Source: Chromatiales bacterium (GTDB lineage: Bacteria > Pseudomonadota > Gammaproteobacteria > Poriferisulfidales > Oxydemutatoraceae). Taken from it: a stretch of 53,076 nt of DNA. A model generated the notes under the pieces. It searched no databases. It was not told where the DNA came from and saw nothing but the letters and a program-made list of their open reading frames with translations. Below are positions 27,519 through 38,275 of the stretch, in pieces. Position 1 is the stretch's first letter. Every line of letters begins with the position of its first letter. The position numbers and the translations under genes are program-made. The DNA is taken from positions 1-53,076 of the forward strand of contig JACONC010000009.1 in the NCBI GenBank assembly GCA_014323925.1, written 5' to 3'.

Positions 27519-29135
27519 TTACTCAGGTTTTTTTATATAATCTATTACCGCTTGCCGCATATAAGTTTCGCTTTGTTGGTAGGTCATCAGAGTCGGCATG
27601 GATTGAATGTGTTCCTTAACCTGTTTTATTAATTCGCTAGGTATTTCTTTAGCTTTTTCACCTATGCTTTTTTTATAGCAGTCTAAATACCACTTACGTA
27701 GAGGGTGACCAGTGATTCGCCCGGCTATATAGTGGTTGCTGGCTTGTATCAGTTTTTCTTTAGAATCAATCTCGCCCGAATGTAGCTGTTGTTTTAAGAT
27801 TTTGGGTAAGTCAGGTATTCCCAATTCTTCGGCGGTCTGAGGCTGTAGTTGCGCAGACTTTTCCTCTGTTGCCGGCTGAAGCTGCTCGTTGGTCTGAGGC
27901 TGTAGTTGCGCAGACTTTTCCTCAGATGCCGGTTGAAGCTGCTCAGCGCCCAGCAACGGTCTTCCTCGGTTGGATCTGCTCACCGGTTGAGTCCGTTCGG
28001 CGCTCCCCGCTGGTCGTCGTTTCTCAGAGGTCGCCGCTGGTCGTCGTTTCTCGGTGGTTGCCGCTGGTCGTTGTTTCCAGGCAGTCGTCGCCGGTTGAAG
28101 CTGTTCGTCGGTCGTCGCCGGTCGTCGTTGCTCGGCGGTAGGTGTCGATCGAAGTTGCTCAGTGGCTATTTGCATTTTTTTCAGAAGGGCAGCTTGCTCA
28201 AGAATGGCGGTTCGATTGAGAAGGGTAGCTTGCTCAGTTTGTTCTTTAACTGTTTCTTGATAAAGTGCTTTTTGTTCGTTTAGTTTCCCTATGATTTGAT
28301 CTGCAGTTTTTTTGACTACCTGGTCCCTAATCGACGCTGCCTGATCTTCGCTTAGGTTGTCTCCTTGCCAGTAGCCTTCTTTGATAATCGCATCCCTAAT
28401 ACGCAAGCTCAGTCTATCTATGTCCGCAGCAGGTAGCGCAAAACCTTTATGTAGTTCAGAGTGTTTTGATATTTCCTGCTCTAGACTGACCTTACAGTCT
28501 TCCAAGTTAGATTGAACCATCGCTGTCTTTAAGGTACGAGATCGAGCATAAGTTTTAGTTAGACTGTGCGTAATAGATGCTGCAGTATCATCGCCAATCA
28601 ATCCTTCTTGCTGGTAAATTTCATTTACTATCGCATCTTTAATATGGGTACTTAGTTTTTCAAGCTCATCCTGACTCGGCTGATAATCCCCATAATACTC
28701 CGCATGTTTAGATATTTCATGCATCAATTCATCCCGACAATACTCTACACTAGAATACTTCTTAGCTATTTCTAACGCTGACTCAATACTGTCAAGGCGT
28801 GCTAAAACCTGTTTTACCTGACGGGCAGCTAAAGGTTTGCCGAGAGTGCCTAACTGATAAAGCCTGCCGAGGTTTTCGTTATTGATGCTGTAGTTTGGAT
28901 CATCTTTTTGAAAAATTTCATTGTGTTTGCTTACAACCTCAGAGGTAAAAGAGTCGACCGCAGCCTTATACTCCTGATTAACTTTACTAGGATTGTATTT
29001 AGACTTTACCCAAGTTACGATGCGAGATAAAAAGCTACCTCCGCGGGTATCTAGAAGTTTGGTCTTCTGGTTAAAAAAAACATTGCCTGTTTTATGGCTA
29101 ATGCTAGAAAATTCATCCATTGTAGGCAACTTCAC
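27519..29135 (-). CDS. Candidate T3SS effector with internal repeats and Q/P/R-rich linker
   Basis: 538 residues, no family recognised. An N-terminal region (1-130) is followed by two diverged tandem repeats at about 134-205 and 216-285. Each runs E-I-S-K-H-(A/S)-E, L-x-x-L-S-x-x-I-(K/R)-D-A-I, then a tyrosine-containing acidic loop and A-A-S-I. A coiled segment (about 285-325) leads to a low-complexity linker (about 328-435) with TTEKRRPA/TSEKRRPA units and two near-perfect copies of EQLQPA(S/T)EEKSAQLQPQT. The C-terminus (438-538) is a compact helical domain. It starts 34 bp after the SopB-like effector gene in the same direction, so they probably share an operon. A secreted effector is an inference from this context and the modular, repetitive plan. 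Confidence 0.5.
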   Translation of the reverse strand: MKLPTMDEFSSISHKTGNVFFNQKTKLLDTRGGSFLSRIVTWVKSKYNPSKVNQEYKAAVDSFTSEVVSKHNEIFQKDDPNYSINNENLGRLYQLGTLGKPLAARQVKQVLARLDSIESALEIAKKYSSVEYCRDELMHEISKHAEYYGDYQPSQDELEKLSTHIKDAIVNEIYQQEGLIGDDTAASITHSLTKTYARSRTLKTAMVQSNLEDCKVSLEQEISKHSELHKGFALPAADIDRLSLRIRDAIIKEGYWQGDNLSEDQAASIRDQVVKKTADQIIGKLNEQKALYQETVKEQTEQATLLNRTAILEQAALLKKMQIATEQLRSTPTAEQRRPATTDEQLQPATTAWKQRPAATTEKRRPAATSEKRRPAGSAERTQPVSRSNRGRPLLGAEQLQPASEEKSAQLQPQTNEQLQPATEEKSAQLQPQTAEELGIPDLPKILKQQLHSGEIDSKEKLIQASNHYIAGRITGHPLRKWYLDCYKKSIGEKAKEIPSELIKQVKEHIQSMPTLMTYQQSETYMRQAVIDYIKKPE

Positions 29136-29169
29136 ATGCTCTCTACTTTATGGACTATATACCTTGCGT

Positions 29170-31758
29170 TTAGGCTTTGACAAAACCAGAACCACCGCGA
29201 TAGATGTCCATCATGTCTGCTCCCAACATCTTTTCGAGCCCCGGCACTCCTTTTAATTTATATCCTTTTAGCCCAGTCGACATTTGTTGCATCTCATGGT
29301 TACCAGTGTTCAATGCGAAATTAGAGCGCAGACTTCTGGATTCATCAGTGGGTTCTGTTTCTGGTTCAGGAATCTGTCCAGTTGCGTTGCCGACTGCTGC
29401 GAGGTATTTTACCTCGGCATCCAACTGCCCAGTACGATCCTTTCCACTTTTGCAATTATACAGCGTGGTCTCTCCCATCAGATGACTAATCAAGGCTAAC
29501 CGCGAAACCATTTTATAAGGTTCCACGCCACCCCTTCTAAAGGACTGACTATTCCATATCGCCTTTGCTTGGGTAGCTGCTTGGCGCAGCAAACTAGCTT
29601 TTTGGCGCACCGCTGGATCATCGCTAGCATCCATCTGATTTATTTTGTTCGCAACCTCACCACCAGGCTCTCGACTTCTGGGGTCGCCTAGCAAATCATT
29701 TAACTGTGGATTATTCTTGCTCGCCGCCAATTCCCAGCCCATTAATCTACCCCAAAACGGTGTTCTTGGCCCGAATACATGCCATTTGGTTGCAACCGCA
29801 CCTAAGTTGACACCGAAATTAAAGGTGCGCACTTTAGGTCTCACAACAACTTCATGCTCATCACCATCTTGGTCTTTCAGCTTAATCACTATTGGTTGTT
29901 TGGCTTTTGCTAGGCCTTGTAAGCTGTCTGTCTGGTGCGCTAACATTACTTTTTCATTCTTTCTTTTGTTTACAAAACTTGTGAGGTGGTCGGGTGTCAC
30001 TAAGGAAACTGAGTTTAACGAGACTGCAACTTCTTCTCCTCTTAATCCCGCTTGCAGTTTAGCGGGATCCGAGGCCACCGCAGCTTTGAGTAAATCAGTT
30101 GCCATCATTTTGCTTGCTTCGGTGCGTAGCTTGCCGGCTAAATCGGCAATCTTAGACTTGCCAGCCTTCGCTTGTTGTGCAATGGTTTGCGAATACTGCC
30201 AAGGGTCTTCACCTTCAGGTATCTCAATGGCACCAGTGTCCACTAACAGATCTTTAACCATCGTCGCAACTTGCTCAGTCGGTAACCGACTAAGGTTTTT
30301 CGCTTTGATATTGAACGGGTCTAAGATACCGTGGCGGATACCCGAAAATAGAACCTCACCGTTTTCGTCGGTCATCTGCGAGTGGGCCATATTAGGTGCA
30401 TGTTTATACTGCAGGCGATCCATGCTAGTAATGCCGTTACCTGAGTAACCTTTATCAAAATGATTGGCTGCAATATGCCCTCCTGGTGTAATTGTGCTTT
30501 GCCCAGTGTGTTCTTTCCCACCAACCTTAAATGTTAGTGTTTTGTTAATCTGTGGCCATTCTCTATTATTGACCTCACTGATGATTCCTTGTTTGCATAA
30601 AAATGACAATTTTGGCATGTCTGCTTTTTGAACACCGGCAGCTTTGAACTGATGCGCAAGAAATAACTGAATCATATTATTTTGAGAGATTTTGGGATGC
30701 ATCAACGGTATAGGTCCTGGGTTTTGTGGCCCGGAAAAATCGCTGAATTGATCCCACCGTCTTTGTAGCGGTGCTAAAACACTGTTTTTGTATTTTGGCT
30801 TTTTCTCATCTTCAACTAAACTGAAATCCTCAGTCAAGAGATCCAACGACAATGAGTCCTCCTCTGGGTTGTACTCTCCTTTATTAAATTTTGCAAATTG
30901 CTCAAGCTTCGCACAATGTTGCTCAAGTGCTTCTTTAATCCGAGTGTGCCGGGCTGCCGACATACTCGTTTGCCCAGCCATTTTTTCAAAGGCTCTCAAG
31001 CAACCTCTGGCTTGCATTAAATGGTAATCTATGCGTTCCCCCCTGCTAACGGGCTCTTGCTCTGGCAGGAGATCCGAGTATAAGCTCGTCAGTTCGGCTA
31101 AATCCATCTGCCGTTCGGCAAAACGCATTGCAAAGGCTCCGGTCAGTGCTTTCTCTTCCGGTGATAAAGCTCCCTTACCAATCAGATGTGATAAATGCGC
31201 TTGAACTACTGATAAATTATTTTTGTGGGACTTAAATAGTCCATTGAGTTCGTTTAGATCTTGAGATGATGCTTTATTTCTATCTACTTTATCAGCTAAA
31301 TCAGTCATTCGTTTAATATTTTTGTCCAACACTTGATTATAATTAGCAAGCGTTGAGAGTGTATCGTGGCTTTGATCCGAGATTCTATTCTCTTGATAAC
31401 TGATGTCTATATAATTTTTCAAATGGGTTACAGATGTAGAAAAGCGCGCTAGCTCATTCGTTTTTTGATCTATACTTTCCTGGCTGTGTAGCGTAGTGTC
31501 TCTATAATCTGTTCCCAGTCTGGGATCAGTCATGAAATGTTGTCGTACCTCTGCGCTTCCCGGTTGTCTTATGTGAATCGTTGCGATCGCCCTAGGGGGA
31601 GACATAGACTGCCCTCCAGTCTGGTGTTGCTCAATATTCCCTGCAGGGGATGAACTATTAGAGACCAACCTTGCGCCGAAATTTCCTGTGGCCGATTCTG
31701 TTGGCAACGGTTGTGCTTGTGTTACTGTAGAGGTTGTGGATGGTGCTGATATAGGCAT
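29170..31758 (-). CDS. SopB/SigD/IpgD-family inositol phosphate phosphatase effector
   Basis: 862 residues, far longer than SopB (about 560). The C-terminal half matches the family: FNFGVNLGAV (about 646-655) corresponds to the NFGVN motif, and YNCKSGKDRTGQ (767-778) is the CX5R catalytic loop, with Cys769 and Arg775. SopB-type enzymes are injected by T3SS and dephosphorylate host phosphoinositides, changing membrane ruffling, endosome traffic and Akt signalling. The ~330-residue N-terminal part is polar and helical and may hold the secretion signal, a chaperone site and a host-binding domain as in SopB, but it is enlarged. A strong ribosome site (GAGGAGGA) precedes the ATG. Confidence 0.9.
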   Translation of the reverse strand: MPISAPSTTSTVTQAQPLPTESATGNFGARLVSNSSSPAGNIEQHQTGGQSMSPPRAIATIHIRQPGSAEVRQHFMTDPRLGTDYRDTTLHSQESIDQKTNELARFSTSVTHLKNYIDISYQENRISDQSHDTLSTLANYNQVLDKNIKRMTDLADKVDRNKASSQDLNELNGLFKSHKNNLSVVQAHLSHLIGKGALSPEEKALTGAFAMRFAERQMDLAELTSLYSDLLPEQEPVSRGERIDYHLMQARGCLRAFEKMAGQTSMSAARHTRIKEALEQHCAKLEQFAKFNKGEYNPEEDSLSLDLLTEDFSLVEDEKKPKYKNSVLAPLQRRWDQFSDFSGPQNPGPIPLMHPKISQNNMIQLFLAHQFKAAGVQKADMPKLSFLCKQGIISEVNNREWPQINKTLTFKVGGKEHTGQSTITPGGHIAANHFDKGYSGNGITSMDRLQYKHAPNMAHSQMTDENGEVLFSGIRHGILDPFNIKAKNLSRLPTEQVATMVKDLLVDTGAIEIPEGEDPWQYSQTIAQQAKAGKSKIADLAGKLRTEASKMMATDLLKAAVASDPAKLQAGLRGEEVAVSLNSVSLVTPDHLTSFVNKRKNEKVMLAHQTDSLQGLAKAKQPIVIKLKDQDGDEHEVVVRPKVRTFNFGVNLGAVATKWHVFGPRTPFWGRLMGWELAASKNNPQLNDLLGDPRSREPGGEVANKINQMDASDDPAVRQKASLLRQAATQAKAIWNSQSFRRGGVEPYKMVSRLALISHLMGETTLYNCKSGKDRTGQLDAEVKYLAAVGNATGQIPEPETEPTDESRSLRSNFALNTGNHEMQQMSTGLKGYKLKGVPGLEKMLGADMMDIYRGGSGFVKA

Positions 31759-31799
31759 AATGTCCTCCTCGTGTATTTAGTTGGTTTTTACTTCATACT

Positions 31800-31829
31800 A
31801 TTTTATGATAAAAGTGGATGTAATTGCAA
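31800..31829 (-). promoter_or_regulatory. Candidate promoter of the effector operon
   Basis: On the minus strand TTGCAA (31824-31829) and TAAAAT (31800-31805) lie 18 bp apart, about 42 bp before the SopB-like start. The rest of the 286-bp gap to the cytochrome gene has no gene. Confidence 0.4.
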
Positions 31830-32044
31830 AATAATTTTATGCGTGCTAAGAGGCTATAGCGTGCTCAGGAAAGCCTTAGAAAATATAGAGACTAGCAGCC
31901 TTCTAGCTGTGATTTTGCGTTTGTTTACCTACCTATGTGATAGTCAGTATTGATGCAATTCTGGCTACTAACACCGAAAACACCTCTAAAACTATAGCGT
32001 TCAGGGGAATATTCTGATAATAGACATCTTAAATTAGTGCTTTT

Positions 32045-32647
32045 TTATGCTTGTGCTCTGGAATTGCCAGTTGTCATTTTCAGCAGCGTTCTGTCTTTTT
32101 TTATGAAATGATGGTACAGGGCAGCTGAAGCGTGCCCCAATATTAAAAGCCATACCAGCCATTTCCCCAGTATCTCTTTATGAATAAAGTCCACAGGTTC
32201 CTCGAACTCCGTGAATGTTATTCCCAAACCGTTAATAACTAGAAAATCAAATAACTGGGTACTTTCAAATTTTGGTATGTCAAACATGAGGAAAAATTCT
32301 GTATCAACTCCAGTACCTATATAACCTGTCACAGGCATGATTATCATTATGGCATACAAACTATAATGACCTGCATGTGCCGCCATATGTTGCAGTTTTG
32401 TACCTTTTTCTAAATCCGGTGCACGGTTGGTAATACGCCAGATAATCCGCAGTACTACAATAACGGCTATGGTAACCCCAATAGACAAGTGCATCTGCAG
32501 GGCAATCCAATTTTCACTGGTTTTCTCTTCTGTAAACCAGTGCCGATAATAAACACTGATATAAGATCCCAGAAATAACAGCGCTGTTAACCAATGAAAC
32601 CACTTTGCTATTACACCATAATCGCTGGCAGTATTTTTGACTCTCAT
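32045..32647 (-). CDS. Cytochrome b561 family protein
   Basis: 200 residues. Four membrane helices, with haem-ligand histidines in KWFHWLTALLF, ALQMHLSIGVT, AAHAGHYSLYAIM and LLILGHASAALYHHF. This is the prokaryotic di-haem b561 (CybB type) that passes electrons between quinones and periplasmic partners. It starts about 31 bp after the thioredoxin-like gene, in the same direction as dsbD, so the group may handle periplasmic redox (inference). Confidence 0.9.
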   Translation of the reverse strand: MRVKNTASDYGVIAKWFHWLTALLFLGSYISVYYRHWFTEEKTSENWIALQMHLSIGVTIAVIVVLRIIWRITNRAPDLEKGTKLQHMAAHAGHYSLYAIMIIMPVTGYIGTGVDTEFFLMFDIPKFESTQLFDFLVINGLGITFTEFEEPVDFIHKEILGKWLVWLLILGHASAALYHHFIKKDRTLLKMTTGNSRAQA

Positions 32648-32678
32648 AACTATTTCCTCATAGGGTTGATAAGTACTT

Positions 32679-33260
32679 TTATGTATTGTTTATGTGTTGA
32701 GGATCCGATTTCAGCATCAGTTCAATTTGGGTCATAAGTGTTTGCTGGCTGAGTTCACCAGCTTTAACATAGCGGATGATGCCTTGTTTGTCTAATAGCA
32801 CGCTATACGGCAGGCCGCCGGAGCGGTTGCCAAAGGCCGATGCTACTTTTAATGCGTCATCAAAGCCTATTAGCTGGGGGTATTGCACGGCGGGGATAGA
32901 CTCTAAAAAATCAACAACCTTGTCTTTTTCGTCTATCGCAATGCCGATGACTTCAAAGCCGTGGCTACTATAAAATTCTCGCACTTCGTTAAATACCGGA
33001 ATTTCTCTGCGACACGGTGGGCACCACGCAGCCCAAAAGTTTATTAGTACCATGCGACCGTCCCAGATAGAAATTGATGTGCTGTTGTCGTTCAAATCAT
33101 ATAAACTGAAGTCTGGGCGCAGGGTTCCTATTAGTGGGTGAGCAATTTCGGCTGCCGAGTTTTTAGACGAAAGACCGTGTTGTATATAGAATGCGGTAAA
33201 AGCACCTATCGCAGCAGATAGCACTGCGGTGATAACAATTAAACGATTGCGTATGCTCAT
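32679..33260 (-). CDS. TlpA/ResA-like periplasmic thioredoxin
   Basis: 193 residues. An N-terminal membrane anchor (about 7-26) leads to an AhpC/TSA-TlpA type thioredoxin domain. The active site is FWAAWCPPCRREIP, a CXXC pair with the CPPC sequence seen in TlpA and CcmG-like reductases. It starts 7 bp after dsbD, which could supply it with electrons. Likely targets are periplasmic protein disulfides; no cytochrome c maturation genes are nearby. Confidence 0.88.
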   Translation of the reverse strand: MSIRNRLIVITAVLSAAIGAFTAFYIQHGLSSKNSAAEIAHPLIGTLRPDFSLYDLNDNSTSISIWDGRMVLINFWAAWCPPCRREIPVFNEVREFYSSHGFEVIGIAIDEKDKVVDFLESIPAVQYPQLIGFDDALKVASAFGNRSGGLPYSVLLDKQGIIRYVKAGELSQQTLMTQIELMLKSDPQHINNT

Positions 33261-33267
33261 CGCATAC

Positions 33268-35076
33268 TCAACGACTCATCTGGTGTGCAAGGCTATTGTC
33301 CAATTCAAGCACTCTGGCTAAATGTTCGTTAAAGGCTGTCGCACCGATGAATCCGACCAGCCGTTTATGCGGTATTTCTTCGCCTTCGGAGTTAAAAAAC
33401 AAAATAGCTGGCGGCCCGAATAAGCCGTATCGTTTGAGTAATGCTTCGCTATTGGCATCGGGTGTCGTCACATCGGCTTCAAAAACTGAAAAATATTTCA
33501 TTGACTGTTGCACTTCAGCGTCGACAAAGGTAAATGCCTCAAGTTCTTTACAACTAACGCACCAGTCGGCATAGAAAATCAACACCGCAGGTTTGTCGGC
33601 TGCATCCGCTTGGCTGATCGCTTGGTCTATTTCTGTCAACGAGGTATAGCGAGTAAATAGATGTCCTGTATCGTGCGTTTTTCCAGCGTCTGCTACTATC
33701 ACCCAAGGTGTCAGCCACAGGCTACTTTTGCCGACGATTGCGTTGACCGACCACAGGCTACCGTAGAGAGTCGCAGCGACGGCGATGGCAATGGTAGCGA
33801 GGCGCACGGTAGAAGTCTTGACGGTCAAGCGCATCAAATAAATTGCAAAAGACACTAGTAGAACGCCTGCTAGCAACATCGTCGCATAGCCGGTTGCGAT
33901 ACGATCTAAAATCCATATTGCGAAACCCAACATGATGAAGCCGAATATGCTTTTGAATATATCCATACTCGGCCCGGGTTTGGGCATGAACTTGGCTAGC
34001 GAAGTGCCGACTAATAACAGTGGTGCCCCCATACCTAAGCCCAAAAATAGTAGGGCAACGCCGCCAGTTGCCACATCGCCGCTTTGGGCGACGAACAATA
34101 ATGCACCAATAAGCGGTGGAGTAACGCACGGACTGACTATCAAAGAGGACAACATCCCCATGGATACGGCACCATACAAGCTACCTTTTCGTTGGTTGCC
34201 AACCTGACTCAATCGCGTTTGTAGAGATGTCGGCAGGCGTAGTTCGTAGGCTCCGAACATCGCCAGTGCAAGCAGCACGAAAACCGCTGCAAACGGCACC
34301 AATACCGCAGGTCTTTGAAATAATGCTTGGATGTTTTGACCGTACATTGCCACCAAGATGCCGGCAATGCTGAAAGTAATAGCCATAGACAGCACATAAG
34401 CAAATGATAAGGTGAATGCTTGGCGTGGCGACGAACCTTGTTTTGCCATCGTGATGACCATAGATAATATTGGCACCATAGGCAACACACAAGGGGTGAA
34501 AGCCAGTAGTAGTCCCATGCCGAAGAAAGCCGCTGCTGCTAGCCACAGTTGGGCGCTGTGTAGATAGTTGGTGATAGATTGTTGCTCAGATTGTGGCGGG
34601 TCGCCACCGCTCATTGGAGCGCTACCGACTAAGGTTGCATCGGCGAGTTGGAATTGCTTGGTTTGTACGGGGTAGCATAATCCGGCTTCAGCACAGCCTT
34701 GATATGACAAGGTTACCGCACCGTTTTCAGTCATGAACGGTACCGACAACACACTACGATAGATCTCAGTTGTGCCGAAAAAGGGATCTTCAATTATTTC
34801 ACCATCCGGCATCTGATATTGACTGGATTGACCACTGCCTTGTTCAGTAATTTGAGTCTTGTCTTTATATAAATAGTATTCTGGTGCGATGCGCCACTGG
34901 GCGACATAACGGTTGGCAGAGATCTGCTCTACACTGAGCACAAATGCCTCGTCGGGCGGTAAGAACTCGTCTTGTTGCTGTTGGACGATGATGTTGTTTA
35001 ATGCCGATTGGGCGACGATACTGCCGGCCAGCAATAACAGGCATAGTGCGAATAGGCTTTTGATGTAGCTACTCAT
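33268..35076 (-). CDS. dsbD: Thiol:disulfide interchange protein DsbD
   Basis: 602 residues from the ATG at 35076, whose ATGA overlaps the cutA stop; two upstream in-frame ATGs inside cutA are less likely. All three DsbD parts are present: a periplasmic N-terminal domain with the pair in CAEAGLCYP, a membrane domain with AFTPCVLPMVPIL and VSPCVTPPLIGALL, and a C-terminal thioredoxin domain with YADWCVSCKELE. DsbD carries electrons from cytoplasmic thioredoxin to periplasmic reductases, plausibly to the neighbouring TlpA-like protein. Confidence 0.96.
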   Translation of the reverse strand: MSSYIKSLFALCLLLLAGSIVAQSALNNIIVQQQQDEFLPPDEAFVLSVEQISANRYVAQWRIAPEYYLYKDKTQITEQGSGQSSQYQMPDGEIIEDPFFGTTEIYRSVLSVPFMTENGAVTLSYQGCAEAGLCYPVQTKQFQLADATLVGSAPMSGGDPPQSEQQSITNYLHSAQLWLAAAAFFGMGLLLAFTPCVLPMVPILSMVITMAKQGSSPRQAFTLSFAYVLSMAITFSIAGILVAMYGQNIQALFQRPAVLVPFAAVFVLLALAMFGAYELRLPTSLQTRLSQVGNQRKGSLYGAVSMGMLSSLIVSPCVTPPLIGALLFVAQSGDVATGGVALLFLGLGMGAPLLLVGTSLAKFMPKPGPSMDIFKSIFGFIMLGFAIWILDRIATGYATMLLAGVLLVSFAIYLMRLTVKTSTVRLATIAIAVAATLYGSLWSVNAIVGKSSLWLTPWVIVADAGKTHDTGHLFTRYTSLTEIDQAISQADAADKPAVLIFYADWCVSCKELEAFTFVDAEVQQSMKYFSVFEADVTTPDANSEALLKRYGLFGPPAILFFNSEGEEIPHKRLVGFIGATAFNEHLARVLELDNSLAHQMSR

Positions 35077-35387
35077 TGCTCGCATACCCAATTTGCGTAG
35101 GCTTCGCTTGCATCATCAATTTGTAGCACAACGATCTCCGGCACTTCGTAAGTGTGCAGTTGCATCAACCGCGCCTTGAGTGCTGCCACTTTGCCACGCG
35201 GTGTTTTGGCACATAACAAATACTCTTTGTCGTTGACAATGCGTCCTTGCCACCAGTAGACTGAGGTGAGTGGTCCGATTATATGTAGACAAGCACAGAG
35301 CTTCTCCTCAACGAGGGTGTTGGCGATTTGCACGGCCTGCTCGTATTTGTCTATACTACTTTGTACTAAAGAAATCATTCTATCCAT
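35073..35387 (-). CDS. cutA: CutA family protein
   Basis: 104 residues, a trimeric PII-like fold. Motifs: CACLHIIGPLTSVYWWQGRI and the end TYEVPEIVVLQIDDA-YANW. It was linked to divalent cation tolerance, but its molecular role is unsettled. It overlaps dsbD by 4 bp, and cutA-dsbD is a common gammaproteobacterial pair. The start may be Met1 or Met4. Confidence 0.94.
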   Translation of the reverse strand: MDRMISLVQSSIDKYEQAVQIANTLVEEKLCACLHIIGPLTSVYWWQGRIVNDKEYLLCAKTPRGKVAALKARLMQLHTYEVPEIVVLQIDDASEAYANWVCEQ

Positions 35388-35431
35388 TTTTATTCCTAGC
35401 TAATTACTCCATGTTATTATATTCTAATCCT

Positions 35432-35866
35432 ATGCGTATACCACTTGGAATTATTTTGATCGGCCTGCCGCTACTTGAGATTTATCTGTTTATCGTGATC
35501 GGCGGTGAAATTGGTGCATTGTCGGTAATTGCGTTGATCTTCATTAGCGCATTGATAGGCATTGCCGTGCTACAAAATCACGGATTCACAATTATGCGGC
35601 AATTTAGAAAAACGCTAGCCCAAGGCGATCCGCTAGAGCTGGCATTGGCAGAAAGCTTTTTGTTATTAGTGGCTGGTGTGCTGTTGCTAGCTCCTGGTTT
35701 TTTCACCGATACAATCGGACTTTTATGTCTGCTACCGTTCTCTCGTCGCTTATTCATTATTAGGTATCTATTGCCTTATCTAAATGTACGACGGCGTGCG
35801 CGTGGTAGCACTAGGACCTCGGGGCGCATTATTGATATGGGAAAAGACCAAGACGATTGGAAGTAA
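35432..35866 (+). CDS. fxsA: FxsA family membrane protein
   Basis: 144 residues from the ATG at 35432 (MRIPLG), which matches the FxsA N-terminus; longer starts at 35411 or inside cutA lack support. Hydrophobic segments include IPLGIILIGLPLLEIYLFIVIGG and VIALIFISALIGIAVLQNHGF, then FLLLVAGVLLLAPGFFTDTIGLLCLLP, a family signature. It is a cytoplasmic-membrane protein that in E. coli eases exclusion of phage T7 by plasmid F; general role unknown. It lies upstream of groESL, as in E. coli. Confidence 0.9.
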   Translation: MRIPLGIILIGLPLLEIYLFIVIGGEIGALSVIALIFISALIGIAVLQNHGFTIMRQFRKTLAQGDPLELALAESFLLLVAGVLLLAPGFFTDTIGLLCLLPFSRRLFIIRYLLPYLNVRRRARGSTRTSGRIIDMGKDQDDWK

Positions 35867-35940
35867 TGAGATAGTGCATACTATTTAGTGACCGTTGTTG
35901 CTGGTGTTGATACCAAAGCAACTTTTTTTAATTTTTTTTG

Positions 35941-35968
35941 TTGAAATCTCGTATAGCGTCTCTATATT
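35941..35968 (+). promoter_or_regulatory. Candidate groESL promoter
   Basis: TTGAAA (35941-35946) and TATATT (35963-35968) are 16 bp apart, about 77 bp before groES. The TTGAAA half fits both sigma-70 and heat-shock sigma-32; the C-rich -10 of sigma-32 is not clear, and no CIRCE repeat is seen. Confidence 0.4.
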
Positions 35969-36044
35969 TATGGTCAATCAGGTATAAATTGATATACCTT
36001 CTACTAAAATTATTAAGTTAAATACTAAAAACAGGAGTTTAAAG

Positions 36045-36335
36045 ATGAATATTAGACCCTTACACGACCGTGTCGTAGTTAAGCGCACGGAGGAAGAAAA
36101 GCTGAGTCCCGGCGGTATTGTAATTCCTGACAGTGCTACCGAAAAACCAATGAGAGGCGAAGTTATGGCGGTTGGCAATGGTAAATTGCTTGACGACGGC
36201 AAATTGCGTCCTTTGGATGTTAAAAAAGGCGATAAGATTTTGTTCGGTAAATATTCTGGTACCGAAATCAAACTGGACGGAGAGGATATAGTTGTCATGC
36301 GTGAAGACGATGTGCTGGCTATACTTGAGTCTTAA
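36045..36335 (+). CDS. groES: Co-chaperonin GroES
   Basis: 96 residues, standard. It starts [14 protein letters not shown] and shows the mobile loop ([19 protein letters not shown]) that binds GroEL and the C-terminal [12 protein letters not shown]. Seven copies cap the GroEL ring. A ribosome site (CAGGAG) precedes it, and groEL starts 29 bp downstream. Confidence 0.98.
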   Translation: MNIRPLHDRVVVKRTEEEKLSPGGIVIPDSATEKPMRGEVMAVGNGKLLDDGKLRPLDVKKGDKILFGKYSGTEIKLDGEDIVVMREDDVLAILES

Positions 36336-36340
36336 ATTAG

Positions 36341-37999
<1,659 letters not shown>

Positions 38000-38029
38000 T
38001 ATAAAAACTCATCTAGCTTATCAAGTAAG

Positions 38030-38054
38030 AGCCCCGCTCCGGCGGGGCTTTTTT
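38030..38054 (+). terminator. Rho-independent terminator after groESL
   Basis: AGCCCCGC (38030-38037), a TCCG loop and GCGGGGCT (38042-38049) form a perfect 8-bp GC-rich stem followed by six T. Textbook intrinsic terminator. Confidence 0.95.
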
Positions 38055-38275
38055 GTTGGCTTTTTCGGGCAACCTTTTAGCTAGTTCAAAGACACACCTA
38101 CAAAGTGGCAAGCTGCTCCCTAAAGCTCTAGGTGCAAGCTAGCGTTGCTTGTGCCGGCAGCGGGCAGTTTGTGCTACCGTCACAAACAGCTTATTATTCC
38201 GTATAATAATGTTAAATATTACAACTTATCTTTTAGGGCTAAACATCCCATTAACAAACATATTACAGACTCCTA

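Noticed and set aside
29645..30448. Long plus-strand open frame (267 codons) opposite the SopB-like gene
   Set aside because: It lies wholly antisense to a gene with clear catalytic motifs, has no recognisable domain and no ribosome site; it is a by-product of codon use.
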